The position numbers and the translations under genes are program-made. The notes below the pieces were generated by a model that did no database searches, was not told the DNA's origin, and was given only the letters and a program-made list of their open reading frames with translations. A stretch of DNA of 54,115 nucleotides from Klebsiella pneumoniae (GTDB lineage: Bacteria > Myxococcota_A > UBA796 > GCA-2862545), in the NCBI GenBank assembly GCA_945861065.1, contig CAMASI010000018.1, forward strand, positions 1-54,115. The letters run 5' to 3'. Of the stretch, positions 1-8,551 are shown piece after piece (within the stretch, counting starts at the first letter, position 1; every line of letters begins with the position of its first letter).

Positions 1-288
1 CGTTGAGCGGTTGCCTCGGGGGCGCTCGCACATCGGTGATCAGCTGTCACGCGCCTCCTTGTCGATCGTACTCAATATCGCAGAAGGCGCGGGGAAGTAC
101 TCGCCCGGCGACAAGAGGCGGTACTACCTGTCGGCATCGGGCTCCGCCCCTGAGTGCGCGGCGATCCTCGATGTGTGCCGGCGCCTCAACCTGTCGAGGA
201 CGCAACGCATCGGTCCGGTAAGGAGCAGCTCGATCGCGTCGTGGCGATGCTCGTAGCCTTGGCGAAGAAGCTCCAGAATGATCGCTGA
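1..288 (+). pseudogene. four-helix bundle protein, 5'-truncated and frameshifted
   Basis: The reading frame open at the window edge encodes residues typical of the four-helix bundle / 23S rRNA intervening-sequence protein family (TIGR02436/S23 type): IGDQLSRASLSIVLNIAEG, then a stretch like 'SPGDKRRYYLSASGSAPECAAILDV'. The family usually continues into a last helix. Here that helix (EQLDRVVAMLVALAKKLQN, then TGA at 286-288) lies in another frame. The frames meet at about 190-196, where CTG TCG AGG would become CTG GTC GAG with one added G, so a single-base deletion is the simplest explanation. The beginning lies outside the window. The family's role is poorly known, and it often occurs as an isolated accessory gene. 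An assembly error in a G-rich region cannot be excluded. Confidence 0.75.
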
Positions 289-306
289 CGCTTCCAGGGG
301 CGACGC

Positions 307-380
307 CGGGAGCGGGGTCGGGAGCGGGACCGGGAACGGGACCGGGAGCGGGTCGGGTCGGGTCGGGTCGGGTCGGGTCC
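307..380. repeat. CGGGNN hexamer then CGGGT pentamer tandem repeats
   Basis: Eight hexamers of form CGGGNN run from 307 to 354 and merge into six CGGGT pentamers from 349 to 378. Runs of three or more G every five or six bases make G-quadruplex formation on the plus strand plausible. No convincing gene covers the repeat. The Pro/Thr-rich minus-strand translation is just the repeat read as protein. Confidence 0.85.
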
Positions 381-511
381 GGCTTGTGGGGATCGCGCCC
401 CCTCGGAGGTCGCCGCCCGGGCCACCTGACGAGGCGCGGGACCGGGCGGGGCGCCGCTCCCCGCGCGGATCTACAGTCGGCCGTCGATGTGGTCACGTCA
501 ACCACTCAACC

Positions 512-1795
512 TTACAAATGCCCACCCGTGGGCTCGCGTACGACGGTGCTGAAGCCGAACACGGTGTTGTCGGGCGCCTCTACGCGCCAGGTGCGGCTTC
601 CGGCGGCGTCGATTCGGTCGATCGTGCCGGGTACGGACCAGGTGACCAGCGTGTCGCCATCGGAGAAACGAAACACGTCTCCGAGGATGAAGCTGTACAG
701 GGGCGGGTCGGCGACGATTTCGCGCACGACGTTTGCGGTCAACGCAGTCTCGTCGAAGTCGTATTCGAGCACCCTGGAGGTGTTTCCGGGCGCGCCGTCG
801 TTGTCGAACACGAGTAGGCGGTCGCCTACCCGCTCGAATTGGTGTTGGTGGAGGAAGGTCCCCCCGTTCACTTCGACGTTTCCACCGGAACCGCCGACGG
901 CGAACGGACAGTCTCCCGTGCTCCGCGAAACCGCGACAAGGGTGCCGAGGTTGCGGAGTCCGACGAGGAACTGGTCTTCGGAGTGGTCGTAGTCCAGTGC
1001 GTTGGCGTGGGTCCAGCCGTGCTCCGGGTCGTCGCCCGGGTTCGTCACCGGGTCGAAGCAGTCAAAGGTGGACCACAGGTCCGAGAGGGTACCGTCAAGG
1101 GCGACGGAAACGAGCTTGTTGCCAGACACGCCGTCGCGGGTGTCGTCCGCCAGTGCGACCAGGGTGCCATCGTCGAGCTCGACAAAGTCATGGGTGAGCA
1201 GTGGGACGGGGGTGAACGTGGCGTCGCCGTCCCAACTGACGCGCACAAAGCCGCTGGAGGACACCGCGAGCCCAGCTTCGATTGCGGAGCTGTAGATGAT
1301 GCCGCTTCCGTCGTTAGCAATGCGGACGCGGAACACGCCGAGGCCCTGTGGGTCGTCGAAGTACCAGCTGAGGCGTCCCATGGGGTCGATCAGGGCCAAG
1401 GCTGCGGAGTCTCCGGTCACCATGGGCGTGGCGACGAAATGATCCTGTCCACTGCCCTGTACGGTGAGCACCGGAGCGCCATCGAGCACCCCGGTGCGGA
1501 TTTCGGAGACGTCTGACGTCCCCCCTTCCGAGAAGATCTGCCAGGTCACGGCTGTGTCTTGGGGAAGGCCGGACAACGTTGCGGCGTGTTCGGTGCTCGC
1601 AACCGCTTCGAGCGGGGTGGTCCGAGTCAACAGGCCGTCGGTTTCGAAGGCGACCTGGCCGACTTCGGGCGAGGCCGTGGTCCAGGTGATGTGTACGACG
1701 GTGGGCATGGTTTCGGACAACAACGCGCTTACGTGCGTTGGCGGCGACGCGACAACGCCCGGGCCGCAGCCGATTAGCAGGGACAACAACGGCAA
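512..1795 (-). CDS. arylsulfotransferase-like (ASST) lipoprotein
   Basis: A 427-residue lipoprotein with a short signal ending at the lipobox LLIGC (Cys10). Residues about 30-102 resemble a fibronectin-III-like domain, followed by a beta-propeller of the arylsulfate sulfotransferase type. Established ASST active-site positions appear to be kept: His202 (LTHDF), His263 (WTHANAL), Arg281 (GLRNLG) and His318 (HQHQF, followed by LLVFDND). ASST enzymes move sulfuryl groups between phenolic compounds in the periplasm; the substrate here is unknown. The start is uncertain: TTG at 1795 was chosen because it gives a lipobox signal, and no ATG or GTG lies nearby. The much longer upstream frame is antisense to the divergent ASST-like gene, only 51 bp away. 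The gene ends in TAA. Confidence 0.8.
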   Translation of the reverse strand: MPLLSLLIGCGPGVVASPPTHVSALLSETMPTVVHITWTTASPEVGQVAFETDGLLTRTTPLEAVASTEHAATLSGLPQDTAVTWQIFSEGGTSDVSEIRTGVLDGAPVLTVQGSGQDHFVATPMVTGDSAALALIDPMGRLSWYFDDPQGLGVFRVRIANDGSGIIYSSAIEAGLAVSSSGFVRVSWDGDATFTPVPLLTHDFVELDDGTLVALADDTRDGVSGNKLVSVALDGTLSDLWSTFDCFDPVTNPGDDPEHGWTHANALDYDHSEDQFLVGLRNLGTLVAVSRSTGDCPFAVGGSGGNVEVNGGTFLHQHQFERVGDRLLVFDNDGAPGNTSRVLEYDFDETALTANVVREIVADPPLYSFILGDVFRFSDGDTLVTWSVPGTIDRIDAAGSRTWRVEAPDNTVFGFSTVVREPTGGHL

Positions 1796-1846
1796 CTCCC
1801 GCCACAGGGTACCCTGGCGCGTGGCGGTCGGCTGTCCGGGTGCAGC

Positions 1847-3232
1847 GTGGTCTGGTTTGTTGCGGGATGTACGGTCACGGCGTACCTCGACCTTTCCGCT
1901 ACCGATTCTGCGGCTGTGCCCCTCGGAACCGAAAGAGCGACGATTCCCGACGGGTTGGAGGAAGTCAGCGGCCTCTGGTCCGAGGTGCTTGAGGAAGTCG
2001 GTAGTGTCGTGAAGGTCGGGTGGGTTCAGAATGTTCCGGCGGACGTGTGGGTGCAGTACGCGTTTGACGAGGGGGTGTGGTTGTCGTCGCCCGCGCGCAC
2101 CCTGGCTGCCGGTTCCCATGAAGAGTTGTTGCTCGGCATCCCGTACGGCGAGGCCGTGACGTGGCAGTTGTCCATCGACGGCAAGCTGACCACGCCCCGA
2201 ATGGAGGTCGCCGACGATCCGCCTGGAAAGATGCCGGTTCCGGAGTTGGGCACCTCTGATCCGTCGCGGTTCGAGCCGTCGATGCAATTCGTGTACACCG
2301 CGGTGAACGAAGCGGGCGCCAACTTTGGCGGCCGCTGGTGGGTGATGTTTGTCGATCGACAGGGCCGGGTGGTGTGGGCCCGCCGGACCGACGTCGAACG
2401 CGTGGCGCTGCACCCGCGGCCGAGTTGGGACGGCCGAACGTTGTTGATGGAACAAAATTCCTATTGGGGCGCCCTGGATGGCGGTGTGAGCAGCCAGATT
2501 CAACGGCTGACCATCGACGGGACCGTGTTGCAAACGTGGGACACGCCCGGCTTGCACCATCCGTACATGGAGAAACCCAACGGCGCGCTGGTGTACGCGC
2601 ATATGTACGGACCCTACGCGGACGATACGCTCGACGTGATTGCGCCGGATGGCACGCGGACGGAACTGTTCAGTTGTGACGCGTTTCTGAGTTCGATCGA
2701 TCAGCCTGGGTACTGCGGTTCGAACACGGTCAGCTACGACGAAGCCTCGAACAGGTTCTTGTTCTCGTTGTATTCGACCGACGCCGTGGTGGAGGTGGAC
2801 GCGGACACGGGGCAAGCCACGCGGTGGTTCGGGCAACTCAACGGGGCCTACGTTTTCGAGCCCGAAGAATCGACGTTTTGGTGGCAACATGGCGGCTATT
2901 GGACGGCAGAAGGCACGCTTTTGCTGTCGACCCGCGTGTCCGAGGCGGGGCACGAAACCGTGGTGCGGGAGTACGTCGCGGACGACACGACCGGGACGCT
3001 GGCCGAGGTGTGGAATTTCGGCGTCGGGCTAGGCGTGTACGGCGCCGAGATGGGCGAAGCGCACCGACTGGCGGGTGGCAATACGCTGCACAACTATGGC
3101 ACGAACGCCCGGTTGCGGGAGGCCACGCCGGAAGGGGAGGTCGTGTGGGAGTTGTTCTGGCCGAATGATCAGGACATCGGTCGGTCCACCCCCATCTCGG
3201 ATCTGTACGCTTTTGCGCCGGTTCGTTTGTGA
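1847..3232 (+). CDS. ASST-like lipoprotein, probably altered active site
   Basis: A 461-residue protein starting at GTG with a very short lipoprotein signal, MVWFVAGC (Cys8). It is paralogous in layout to the divergent neighbour: a poorly conserved N-terminal domain, then a propeller with LHHPYMEKPNG (His238), a CGSNTVSYD segment, FLFSLYS, and WWQHGGY (His348). Aligned by eye with the other two ASST-like proteins here, the second catalytic His is replaced by Gly291 and the catalytic Arg by Tyr309. The fold is therefore kept but classical sulfotransfer is doubtful. It could be a binding or structural paralogue. It is transcribed away from the 512-1795 gene and converges on a small lipoprotein gene. 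Confidence 0.8.
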   Translation: MVWFVAGCTVTAYLDLSATDSAAVPLGTERATIPDGLEEVSGLWSEVLEEVGSVVKVGWVQNVPADVWVQYAFDEGVWLSSPARTLAAGSHEELLLGIPYGEAVTWQLSIDGKLTTPRMEVADDPPGKMPVPELGTSDPSRFEPSMQFVYTAVNEAGANFGGRWWVMFVDRQGRVVWARRTDVERVALHPRPSWDGRTLLMEQNSYWGALDGGVSSQIQRLTIDGTVLQTWDTPGLHHPYMEKPNGALVYAHMYGPYADDTLDVIAPDGTRTELFSCDAFLSSIDQPGYCGSNTVSYDEASNRFLFSLYSTDAVVEVDADTGQATRWFGQLNGAYVFEPEESTFWWQHGGYWTAEGTLLLSTRVSEAGHETVVREYVADDTTGTLAEVWNFGVGLGVYGAEMGEAHRLAGGNTLHNYGTNARLREATPEGEVVWELFWPNDQDIGRSTPISDLYAFAPVRL

Positions 3233-3262
3233 ATGAGGGCTCTGTCCGCTCACCCGACACGT

Positions 3263-3652
3263 TCATTTTTCGGCGGGCATGTCGGGGACCTTGAAGGCGC
3301 CGAGGCAGTTGTCGAGCGCTTCGTTCCACATCTCTGTCGTCTTCCGCTTGAGCAACAGTTGTTTGACGTTGAGCACGGCGCCTACCTCGCACTGAAGGTC
3401 TTTTCGCTGCTTGGGGTTCACGTCGGGCCAGCCAATTGCGCCAAGTTTGCAGGTCCAGGTGGACTTGTCGCAGCTCACGCCCAGAAACAGGAACTCGTAG
3501 TCTCCAGCGCACCAACGGGTCGCGCACAGCGCTTGCGTGAAGTCCACCAGCTTTTTCCGTTGGGGCTCCGTCAAATACTCCTTGTCTGTCGTCGGCTCGG
3601 CGACGGGCGCCGTCGTACACGCCAGCCACCACAGGCCCATCGCCAGCATCAT
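3263..3652 (-). CDS. small hypothetical lipoprotein
   Basis: A 129-residue protein beginning ATG ATG, with signal MMLAMGLWWLAC; Cys12 is the likely lipidated residue. The mature part is hydrophilic and contains six cysteines (for example CATRWCAGDY, SCDKSTWTC, LQCEVG, DNCLG), which suggests disulfides in the periplasm. No family is recognised. It converges with the upstream ASST-like gene (30 bp apart) and diverges from tsaC (32 bp between starts), so it is probably a single-gene unit. It ends in TGA. Confidence 0.75.
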   Translation of the reverse strand: MMLAMGLWWLACTTAPVAEPTTDKEYLTEPQRKKLVDFTQALCATRWCAGDYEFLFLGVSCDKSTWTCKLGAIGWPDVNPKQRKDLQCEVGAVLNVKQLLLKRKTTEMWNEALDNCLGAFKVPDMPAEK

Positions 3653-3684
3653 GGTCCCCTCGGCCGCGGCGTTAACCGGGCTTC

Positions 3685-4602
3685 ATGCGCGTGGGACTCT
3701 TGGAGGCGGCTCGTCGGCTGAGGGCGGGTGAGCCTGTCGCGTTTCCTACGGAAACCGTGTACGGACTCGGTGCGCGGCCGTCCGATCTCGCCGCCGTGGC
3801 GCGTGTCTTCGCACAAAAACAGCGGCCGCAGTTTGATCCGCTGATCGTGCATGCGGCGGACGCGGAAACGGCCTTTGGACTCAGTTTCCCTTCAGACACG
3901 GCGGAACGGCTCGCCTCCGCCTTTTGGCCGGGCCCACTCACGCTGGTTCTGTCACGGCGCACGTCGGTGCCCGATCTCGTGACCGCGGGACTGCCTACGG
4001 TGGGCGTCCGGGTTCCAGACCATTGGATGGCGCTCGCCCTCTTGCGCGACGTGGGGCCGCTCGCGGCGCCAAGTGCCAACCCTTTCGGCCGCATCAGTCC
4101 GACGTCCGCTGCGCACGTAGAAGAAGGCCTGGGCGCTGATGTGCCGGTCGTGGATGGGGGTCCCTGCCGCGTCGGTGTGGAATCCACGGTCCTGTGGGTG
4201 CAGGGCGCCGAAGTCGTGTTGTTGCGGCCGGGCGGCATCCCGGTCGAGCAGGTGTCTTCCCTGCTCGGTCGCGAGGTCGATCGCGCCGTAGGGAACGAGA
4301 TCCGATCTCCTGGGCAGCTGACCTCCCACTACGCGCCGCGAACGCCCGTACACCTGGGCGACGCATGCCCGCCTGGCCCTCGGTGGGGATGGATCGGAAT
4401 TGGGCAGCCGACCTCCCTCGGATGGGCGGCGGTGGAATCGTTGGGCGACGCCGACGTCGTCGCTGCGACCCGGTTGTTCTCCGCCTTGCGTCGGCTCGAC
4501 GCAGCTGGCCTCGATGGAATCGTCGCCGTGGAACCGCCGGAAACGGGCCTGTACGCCGCCGTCGCGGATCGACTTCGCCGTGCAGCCGGGCGCCCATGCT
4601 GA
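3685..4602 (+). CDS. tsaC: L-threonylcarbamoyladenylate synthase (Sua5/YrdC)
   Basis: A 305-residue protein. It makes L-threonylcarbamoyl-AMP from threonine, bicarbonate and ATP for the universal t6A37 tRNA modification in the cytosol. The YrdC/Sua5 domain covers about residues 5-190: VAFPTETVYGLGARP, the KQRPQFDPLIVH nucleotide-site segment, LVLSRRTSVPDLV, and SANPFGRISPTSAAHV. The length and the segment SPGQLTSHYAPRTPVHL indicate the two-domain Sua5-type form with a C-terminal extension, rather than short TsaC. The ATG start gives the typical N-terminus with no signal peptide. Its last codons overlap the ATG of the next ASST-like gene by 7 bp (ATGCTGA), so the two are probably co-transcribed and translationally coupled. 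Confidence 0.95.
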   Translation: MRVGLLEAARRLRAGEPVAFPTETVYGLGARPSDLAAVARVFAQKQRPQFDPLIVHAADAETAFGLSFPSDTAERLASAFWPGPLTLVLSRRTSVPDLVTAGLPTVGVRVPDHWMALALLRDVGPLAAPSANPFGRISPTSAAHVEEGLGADVPVVDGGPCRVGVESTVLWVQGAEVVLLRPGGIPVEQVSSLLGREVDRAVGNEIRSPGQLTSHYAPRTPVHLGDACPPGPRWGWIGIGQPTSLGWAAVESLGDADVVAATRLFSALRRLDAAGLDGIVAVEPPETGLYAAVADRLRRAAGRPC

Positions 4603-6014
4603 CCGGCTTGTGGTGGTTCGGCTGCCCGGAGCTGCCCGACATGGTGGCTATGCCTTTGCCTCAAGGCGTCATCGAAGGGTCGTGCGCGGTTCGCGTGAAG
4701 AATGGGAGCCGCGTCTTCTGTGAAGCGACCACCGGCCAGTCTGTCGCGGTCGACTTTGTCGTGGAAGATCTCGTAGACGGCCGGGTTGTGACGGTTTCTT
4801 CTCCGGCAGGCACGGTGCACGAAGGTTTGGCGGTTGGACTTGTCGCCGAACGGACCTTTCAATGGCGTGTGGTGCCTGTAGACGGCAGCGTGGGGGCTTC
4901 GGGAGAGGTGACGACGCGCGCGTTGCCCGACGACCTCGCGTGGATCCCGGTGATTACCGGCTCCCCGTCGGGGTTCGACGCCCTGTTGATTCCCTGGTCG
5001 TGCAACTTTTTCGGCCGCCTGGTGATGGTAGATCCGATGGGACGCCCAGTTTGGTACGACAACGTGAGTCGTTTGACGGCCGACTTAGTCGCTTCCGTCC
5101 AGGGAATACAGTGGACGCCAGAGCGAACTGTGCTCGTGGTGGTGGACCGCGCCCGGGTGCTTGAGATGTCGTTGGCGGGAGACGTGCTGATGGATCTCGA
5201 GATGGGCGTGCAATTCGACGAAGCCGTTCACCACGACGCCGCGCGGTGGGGAGACGAGACGTTGCTGTTGCTGGCGGAAGAGGCCATCGACGGCGGTGGC
5301 GTCTCCTTCGTCAATGACGGCGTGCGCCGTTTCGACGCTCAGGGCGTAGCGCAGGGTGATTGGTGGATGAACGACTTCATCGACCCGACCGGGTTCGTTC
5401 CGTCGCCGTTGTCCTATTGGACGCTGCAATTTCCGCTGTCCAATGACGTTTTTCACACCAACGCAATCTCGGTGGACCCACAGGGCGACTGGTTGTTGTC
5501 CCTGAGAAATATGAGCGCGGTGCTGCATGTGGGCGGGCCCCACGCAGAGGATGCTGGTGTCGTGCGCTGGGTGCTTGCTGGGGACGACAGTGCGCCGCTC
5601 GTGGAATCGTTGGCCTGGACGTCTTCGGCCGGTGTGACCCCCCTGGATTTGTATGGACAACACGCGCCGTCGTTTACGAAAGCCGGCACGGTCATCTTGT
5701 TGGACAACCGTGCGGCGGGACCGTCACGTGTGCTGGAGATCGCCATAGATGCCGAGGCCGGAATCGCCGACGTGATCCGCTCGTGGGATCTCGGGCTCGA
5801 ATGTAGCTTCCAGGGGGGTGTAGCCGAGTTGGAAAATGGTGACTTGGTCGCCACCTGTGCGAAGTACGCGACGCTTATCGGCCTTGCCCGGGCCGGCGGC
5901 GAAGCGTGGCGGATGGGTTTTGAGTGCCCGCTTCAGATTGGGTTTTTGACCGCGGTTCGGGGTCTTCCCATTCAGGGGCTTTGGGAGTCTACAGCCGAGG
6001 CGCTGGCTGAATGA
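4596..6014 (+). CDS. ASST-like lipoprotein (third copy)
   Basis: A 472-residue lipoprotein. The signal MLTGLWWFGC puts the lipidated Cys at position 10, with no charged n-region. The propeller carries the ASST landmarks VHHDAARW (His213), FHTNAISVD (His287), LLSLRNMS (Arg304) and YGQHAPSF (His356, followed by VILLDNRA), so all four expected catalytic positions are present. The ATG overlaps the tsaC stop; starting further upstream would only read tsaC in another frame. It is a distant paralogue of the genes at 512 and 1847. Its 3' end overlaps the convergent spermidine-synthase-like gene by 26 bp. The acceptor and donor phenols are unknown. Confidence 0.82.
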   Translation: MLTGLWWFGCPELPDMVAMPLPQGVIEGSCAVRVKNGSRVFCEATTGQSVAVDFVVEDLVDGRVVTVSSPAGTVHEGLAVGLVAERTFQWRVVPVDGSVGASGEVTTRALPDDLAWIPVITGSPSGFDALLIPWSCNFFGRLVMVDPMGRPVWYDNVSRLTADLVASVQGIQWTPERTVLVVVDRARVLEMSLAGDVLMDLEMGVQFDEAVHHDAARWGDETLLLLAEEAIDGGGVSFVNDGVRRFDAQGVAQGDWWMNDFIDPTGFVPSPLSYWTLQFPLSNDVFHTNAISVDPQGDWLLSLRNMSAVLHVGGPHAEDAGVVRWVLAGDDSAPLVESLAWTSSAGVTPLDLYGQHAPSFTKAGTVILLDNRAAGPSRVLEIAIDAEAGIADVIRSWDLGLECSFQGGVAELENGDLVATCAKYATLIGLARAGGEAWRMGFECPLQIGFLTAVRGLPIQGLWESTAEALAE

Positions 6015-8547
6015 GGACCTTCCCGCGCGCTCGGAAGGCTGCGTCGAGTGCGTCTGTGGGCATCCCTTCGGCTTTCGCGACGCCGGTCCAGCGCGCTGCC
6101 TGATCCCATCGCCTTGCATGAACCAAGGCGGTTGCGAGTCCGAGTGCGGTGCGGCCCCGGGCGGGTCCCGGCCCTTGGGGCCTGAGTAGGGCAGACAGCT
6201 GACCGCGGTCACCGATGGCGAGCCCGATCTCTTGTTGCCAAGCACTGGCGGTCGGATCATGAACCGCCGTCAACAAGTCACGCCATGCGACGTGATCGAG
6301 CCATGCGCCGTCGTCGGTAATGATTCGTCCGCCTTCCGAGAGTTCGCCGACGTCTGCTGGGCCGAAGGCGTAGCGGGTAAGCACTTCCCAAGGGTCGCGG
6401 GCGCCCGCAATTTGCAGCATGGCGCGCACGTCGGGGTCGTCGGCCAGCGCCAACATCCGAGACTCGTCGACCCGCCACGGAGCGAGGCCACCGATAAGAA
6501 GTGCGTCGTTGCCCGACGTTCGGAACGCGTGAAGGTCGGGAAAGACGGACGCGAACGTGGCCCAGATCGACCGCACCGTGTCCGGGTGCAACTCGTAGAT
6601 CTGTACCCACTGTGCGAACAAGCCGCCGGGCGCGAGACGTGTTTTGGCGACTGCATAGAAGTCCTGCGTGAACAGGTCTGCTACGCCCGCAACCCACGGA
6701 TTCGGGGGCTCGCTGACGATGATGTCCCACGTCTCATTGGAGGAGAGCAGCAGGTTTCGCCCGTCGCCTACCCAGCGCTTGACCCTCGGATCGGCCTCCG
6801 GGCGGCCGTTGTAGCCGCCGAACCAAGCGTCAGCGGCGTCGTAAACGGTGCTCTCAAGTTCGACGACGTCGATGTGGGCGACTTGGTCGCTGGCTGCGAG
6901 CGCGCCCACGGTCATCCCGGAGCCGTAGCCGATGACGAGCACGCGTTGTTTCGTTCCACCGTGGACGAACAACGGGGTGAGCCCGAGCAGGACTTGGGTG
7001 TCGGCGTCCAGCAAGCTGGTCGCGTCGGGCTTGCCGTTCGTGTACAGCGTGAGGTTCTTGCTGTTGCCTCGCACGTGTTGGGCCACGGTGACGGTGCTGG
7101 AGATGCCGTCGCGGTGAAACAGCACCTCGCCTTCGAGCACACGATCGCGGCGTTGCGGCAAGGCGAGACGGTACAGGCCGAATGCCAGTTGACGTGTGTC
7201 CCAGGGCGGGGCCGCGACGGAGGCGATCATGGACGCCAGGGCTGCGGCGAACGCGAGGTTCCGCCTGGACGACGCGGCGGCTGTGGCTGCGATGACGACG
7301 GCGCTGACCCCGAGTCCGGCACCGAGGCCCCGGAGGCTGCCCTCGACGCCGAAGCGTGGCAGCCACACGAAGCCAGCGACCAACGAGCCAAAGATGTTCC
7401 CAAGCGTATTCGCGACCACGATGCGGCCTACGCCGCGGGCCACGTTCGGGTCATCCGAGAGGCGTAGCGCCGCGGCCCAACTGGCACCGAGACAGGCCGT
7501 TGCCGGAAGGAGTAGGCCGATGACTCCGAAGCGTACGAGGTCGGCGGGGAGGCTGTCGTAGGACGCACCGAGGGTTTGCATGGCCAGGAACGCGACTGCA
7601 GGGAGGTGGTGCATCCAGGCCACCAAGAGCGCAATTCCGAGGCCTGAGCCAGCGACAAGCAAAGCGAGAGCGGCGCGCGGTGACCCTTCTGCGCCCGCGA
7701 TGGATCGCCCCAACGTGGCAGCGCCCGCCGAGAGTCCGAACAAGAAGACGAGCAGAACGCCGGTGAACGAGGCCGTGCCCGATCCGAGAACCAGCCCGTA
7801 GGCGCGGGACGCGAGCACCTCCAACGCCATGCTGGAGAAGCCTGTTGCGAACACGGCGAGCAGTGCGGTCCACGCCCACACGGGTGCGGGACCCACGAAG
7901 GGTTGTTGCGGTTGGGCGGGTCGAGAGGCCCACCAGCCAGCCGCCGCTACAGAGACCGCGCCCGCGGCGGCCAACCACGAAAGGCCTTGGATTCCCAGTG
8001 CGGGCAACAGCCACAATCCCGCTGCACCGGCGCCGACCATCCCGCCAAAGGTGTTGACGGCGTACAGCCACGCGGCTTCTTTGGCGGCCTGCTTTCCATC
8101 GCCCAGCGCCCGGGCCAGCAGCGGAAGCGAAACGCCCATGGCCATAGCGGGCGGGACGAGCAGCAAGGCAGACGCCCCGAAACGGATGCCGCCCAGCAAC
8201 AGCGGGCTGTCGTTCAACGCCCGCCATGCCAGGGCATTGTAGGGTGCGAGTGCGTGCAGAGCGGGCGGCAGAAGCACAGCACACAGCGCGACCGTCAGTT
8301 CAGCGCCAGCCCACCAAAGCAGCGGGCGGCGCGTTCGGCCGCCAAACCGGCTCGCCAGGCCGGCCCCGGCCGCAAGCCCGCCCATGAACGCAGCCAGGGT
8401 GGTCGCGATCGCGAGGTTGGTTGACCCAAACACCTGGGACAGGAGGCGGACCCACACCACCTCCAGTGCCAGCGCCACCGCGCCGGACGTCGCGAATGCG
8501 ACCCAGAGGAAGGCCCGGGGCGGCGACTGCGTGTTGGAAGTGGCCAT
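5989..8547 (-). CDS. membrane-anchored spermidine synthase-like protein
   Basis: An 852-residue fusion. Residues about 10-455 form many hydrophobic helices resembling transporter-like membrane domains. Residues about 460-740 are a spermidine-synthase-type Rossmann domain: YTNGKPDAT (502-510), the SAM-site loop VIGYGSGMTVGAL (538-550), the acidic pair VVELE, DGRN near 595, and SEPPNPWVAG (612-621) where aminopropyltransferases have a catalytic Asp-containing loop. Membrane-fused SpeE homologues are common in Myxococcota and related bacteria, and their products are mostly untested, so polyamine synthesis is only one possibility. ATG at 8547 was preferred to a start 10 codons upstream, which would overlap the preceding gene. 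It lies 4 bp after the lamin-tail lipoprotein gene and is probably co-transcribed with it. Confidence 0.85.
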   Translation of the reverse strand: MATSNTQSPPRAFLWVAFATSGAVALALEVVWVRLLSQVFGSTNLAIATTLAAFMGGLAAGAGLASRFGGRTRRPLLWWAGAELTVALCAVLLPPALHALAPYNALAWRALNDSPLLLGGIRFGASALLLVPPAMAMGVSLPLLARALGDGKQAAKEAAWLYAVNTFGGMVGAGAAGLWLLPALGIQGLSWLAAAGAVSVAAAGWWASRPAQPQQPFVGPAPVWAWTALLAVFATGFSSMALEVLASRAYGLVLGSGTASFTGVLLVFLFGLSAGAATLGRSIAGAEGSPRAALALLVAGSGLGIALLVAWMHHLPAVAFLAMQTLGASYDSLPADLVRFGVIGLLLPATACLGASWAAALRLSDDPNVARGVGRIVVANTLGNIFGSLVAGFVWLPRFGVEGSLRGLGAGLGVSAVVIAATAAASSRRNLAFAAALASMIASVAAPPWDTRQLAFGLYRLALPQRRDRVLEGEVLFHRDGISSTVTVAQHVRGNSKNLTLYTNGKPDATSLLDADTQVLLGLTPLFVHGGTKQRVLVIGYGSGMTVGALAASDQVAHIDVVELESTVYDAADAWFGGYNGRPEADPRVKRWVGDGRNLLLSSNETWDIIVSEPPNPWVAGVADLFTQDFYAVAKTRLAPGGLFAQWVQIYELHPDTVRSIWATFASVFPDLHAFRTSGNDALLIGGLAPWRVDESRMLALADDPDVRAMLQIAGARDPWEVLTRYAFGPADVGELSEGGRIITDDGAWLDHVAWRDLLTAVHDPTASAWQQEIGLAIGDRGQLSALLRPQGPGPARGRTALGLATALVHARRWDQAARWTGVAKAEGMPTDALDAAFRARGKVLIQPAPRL

Positions 8548-8551
8548 CGAA

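Noticed and set aside
47..505. Minus-strand ORF rich in PDPTRPDPTRP repeats
   Set aside because: It is the translation of the CGGG tandem repeats and of antisense sequence of the four-helix bundle remnant; it has no independent coding signal.
1796..2953. Long minus-strand extension upstream of the 512-1795 gene
   Set aside because: It lies antisense to a well-supported ASST-like gene and reads as Arg/His/Pro-rich shadow sequence without domains.
6232..7467. Plus-strand 411-codon ORF
   Set aside because: It is the complement of the spermidine-synthase-like gene, with no domain, no ribosome site and shadow-like composition.
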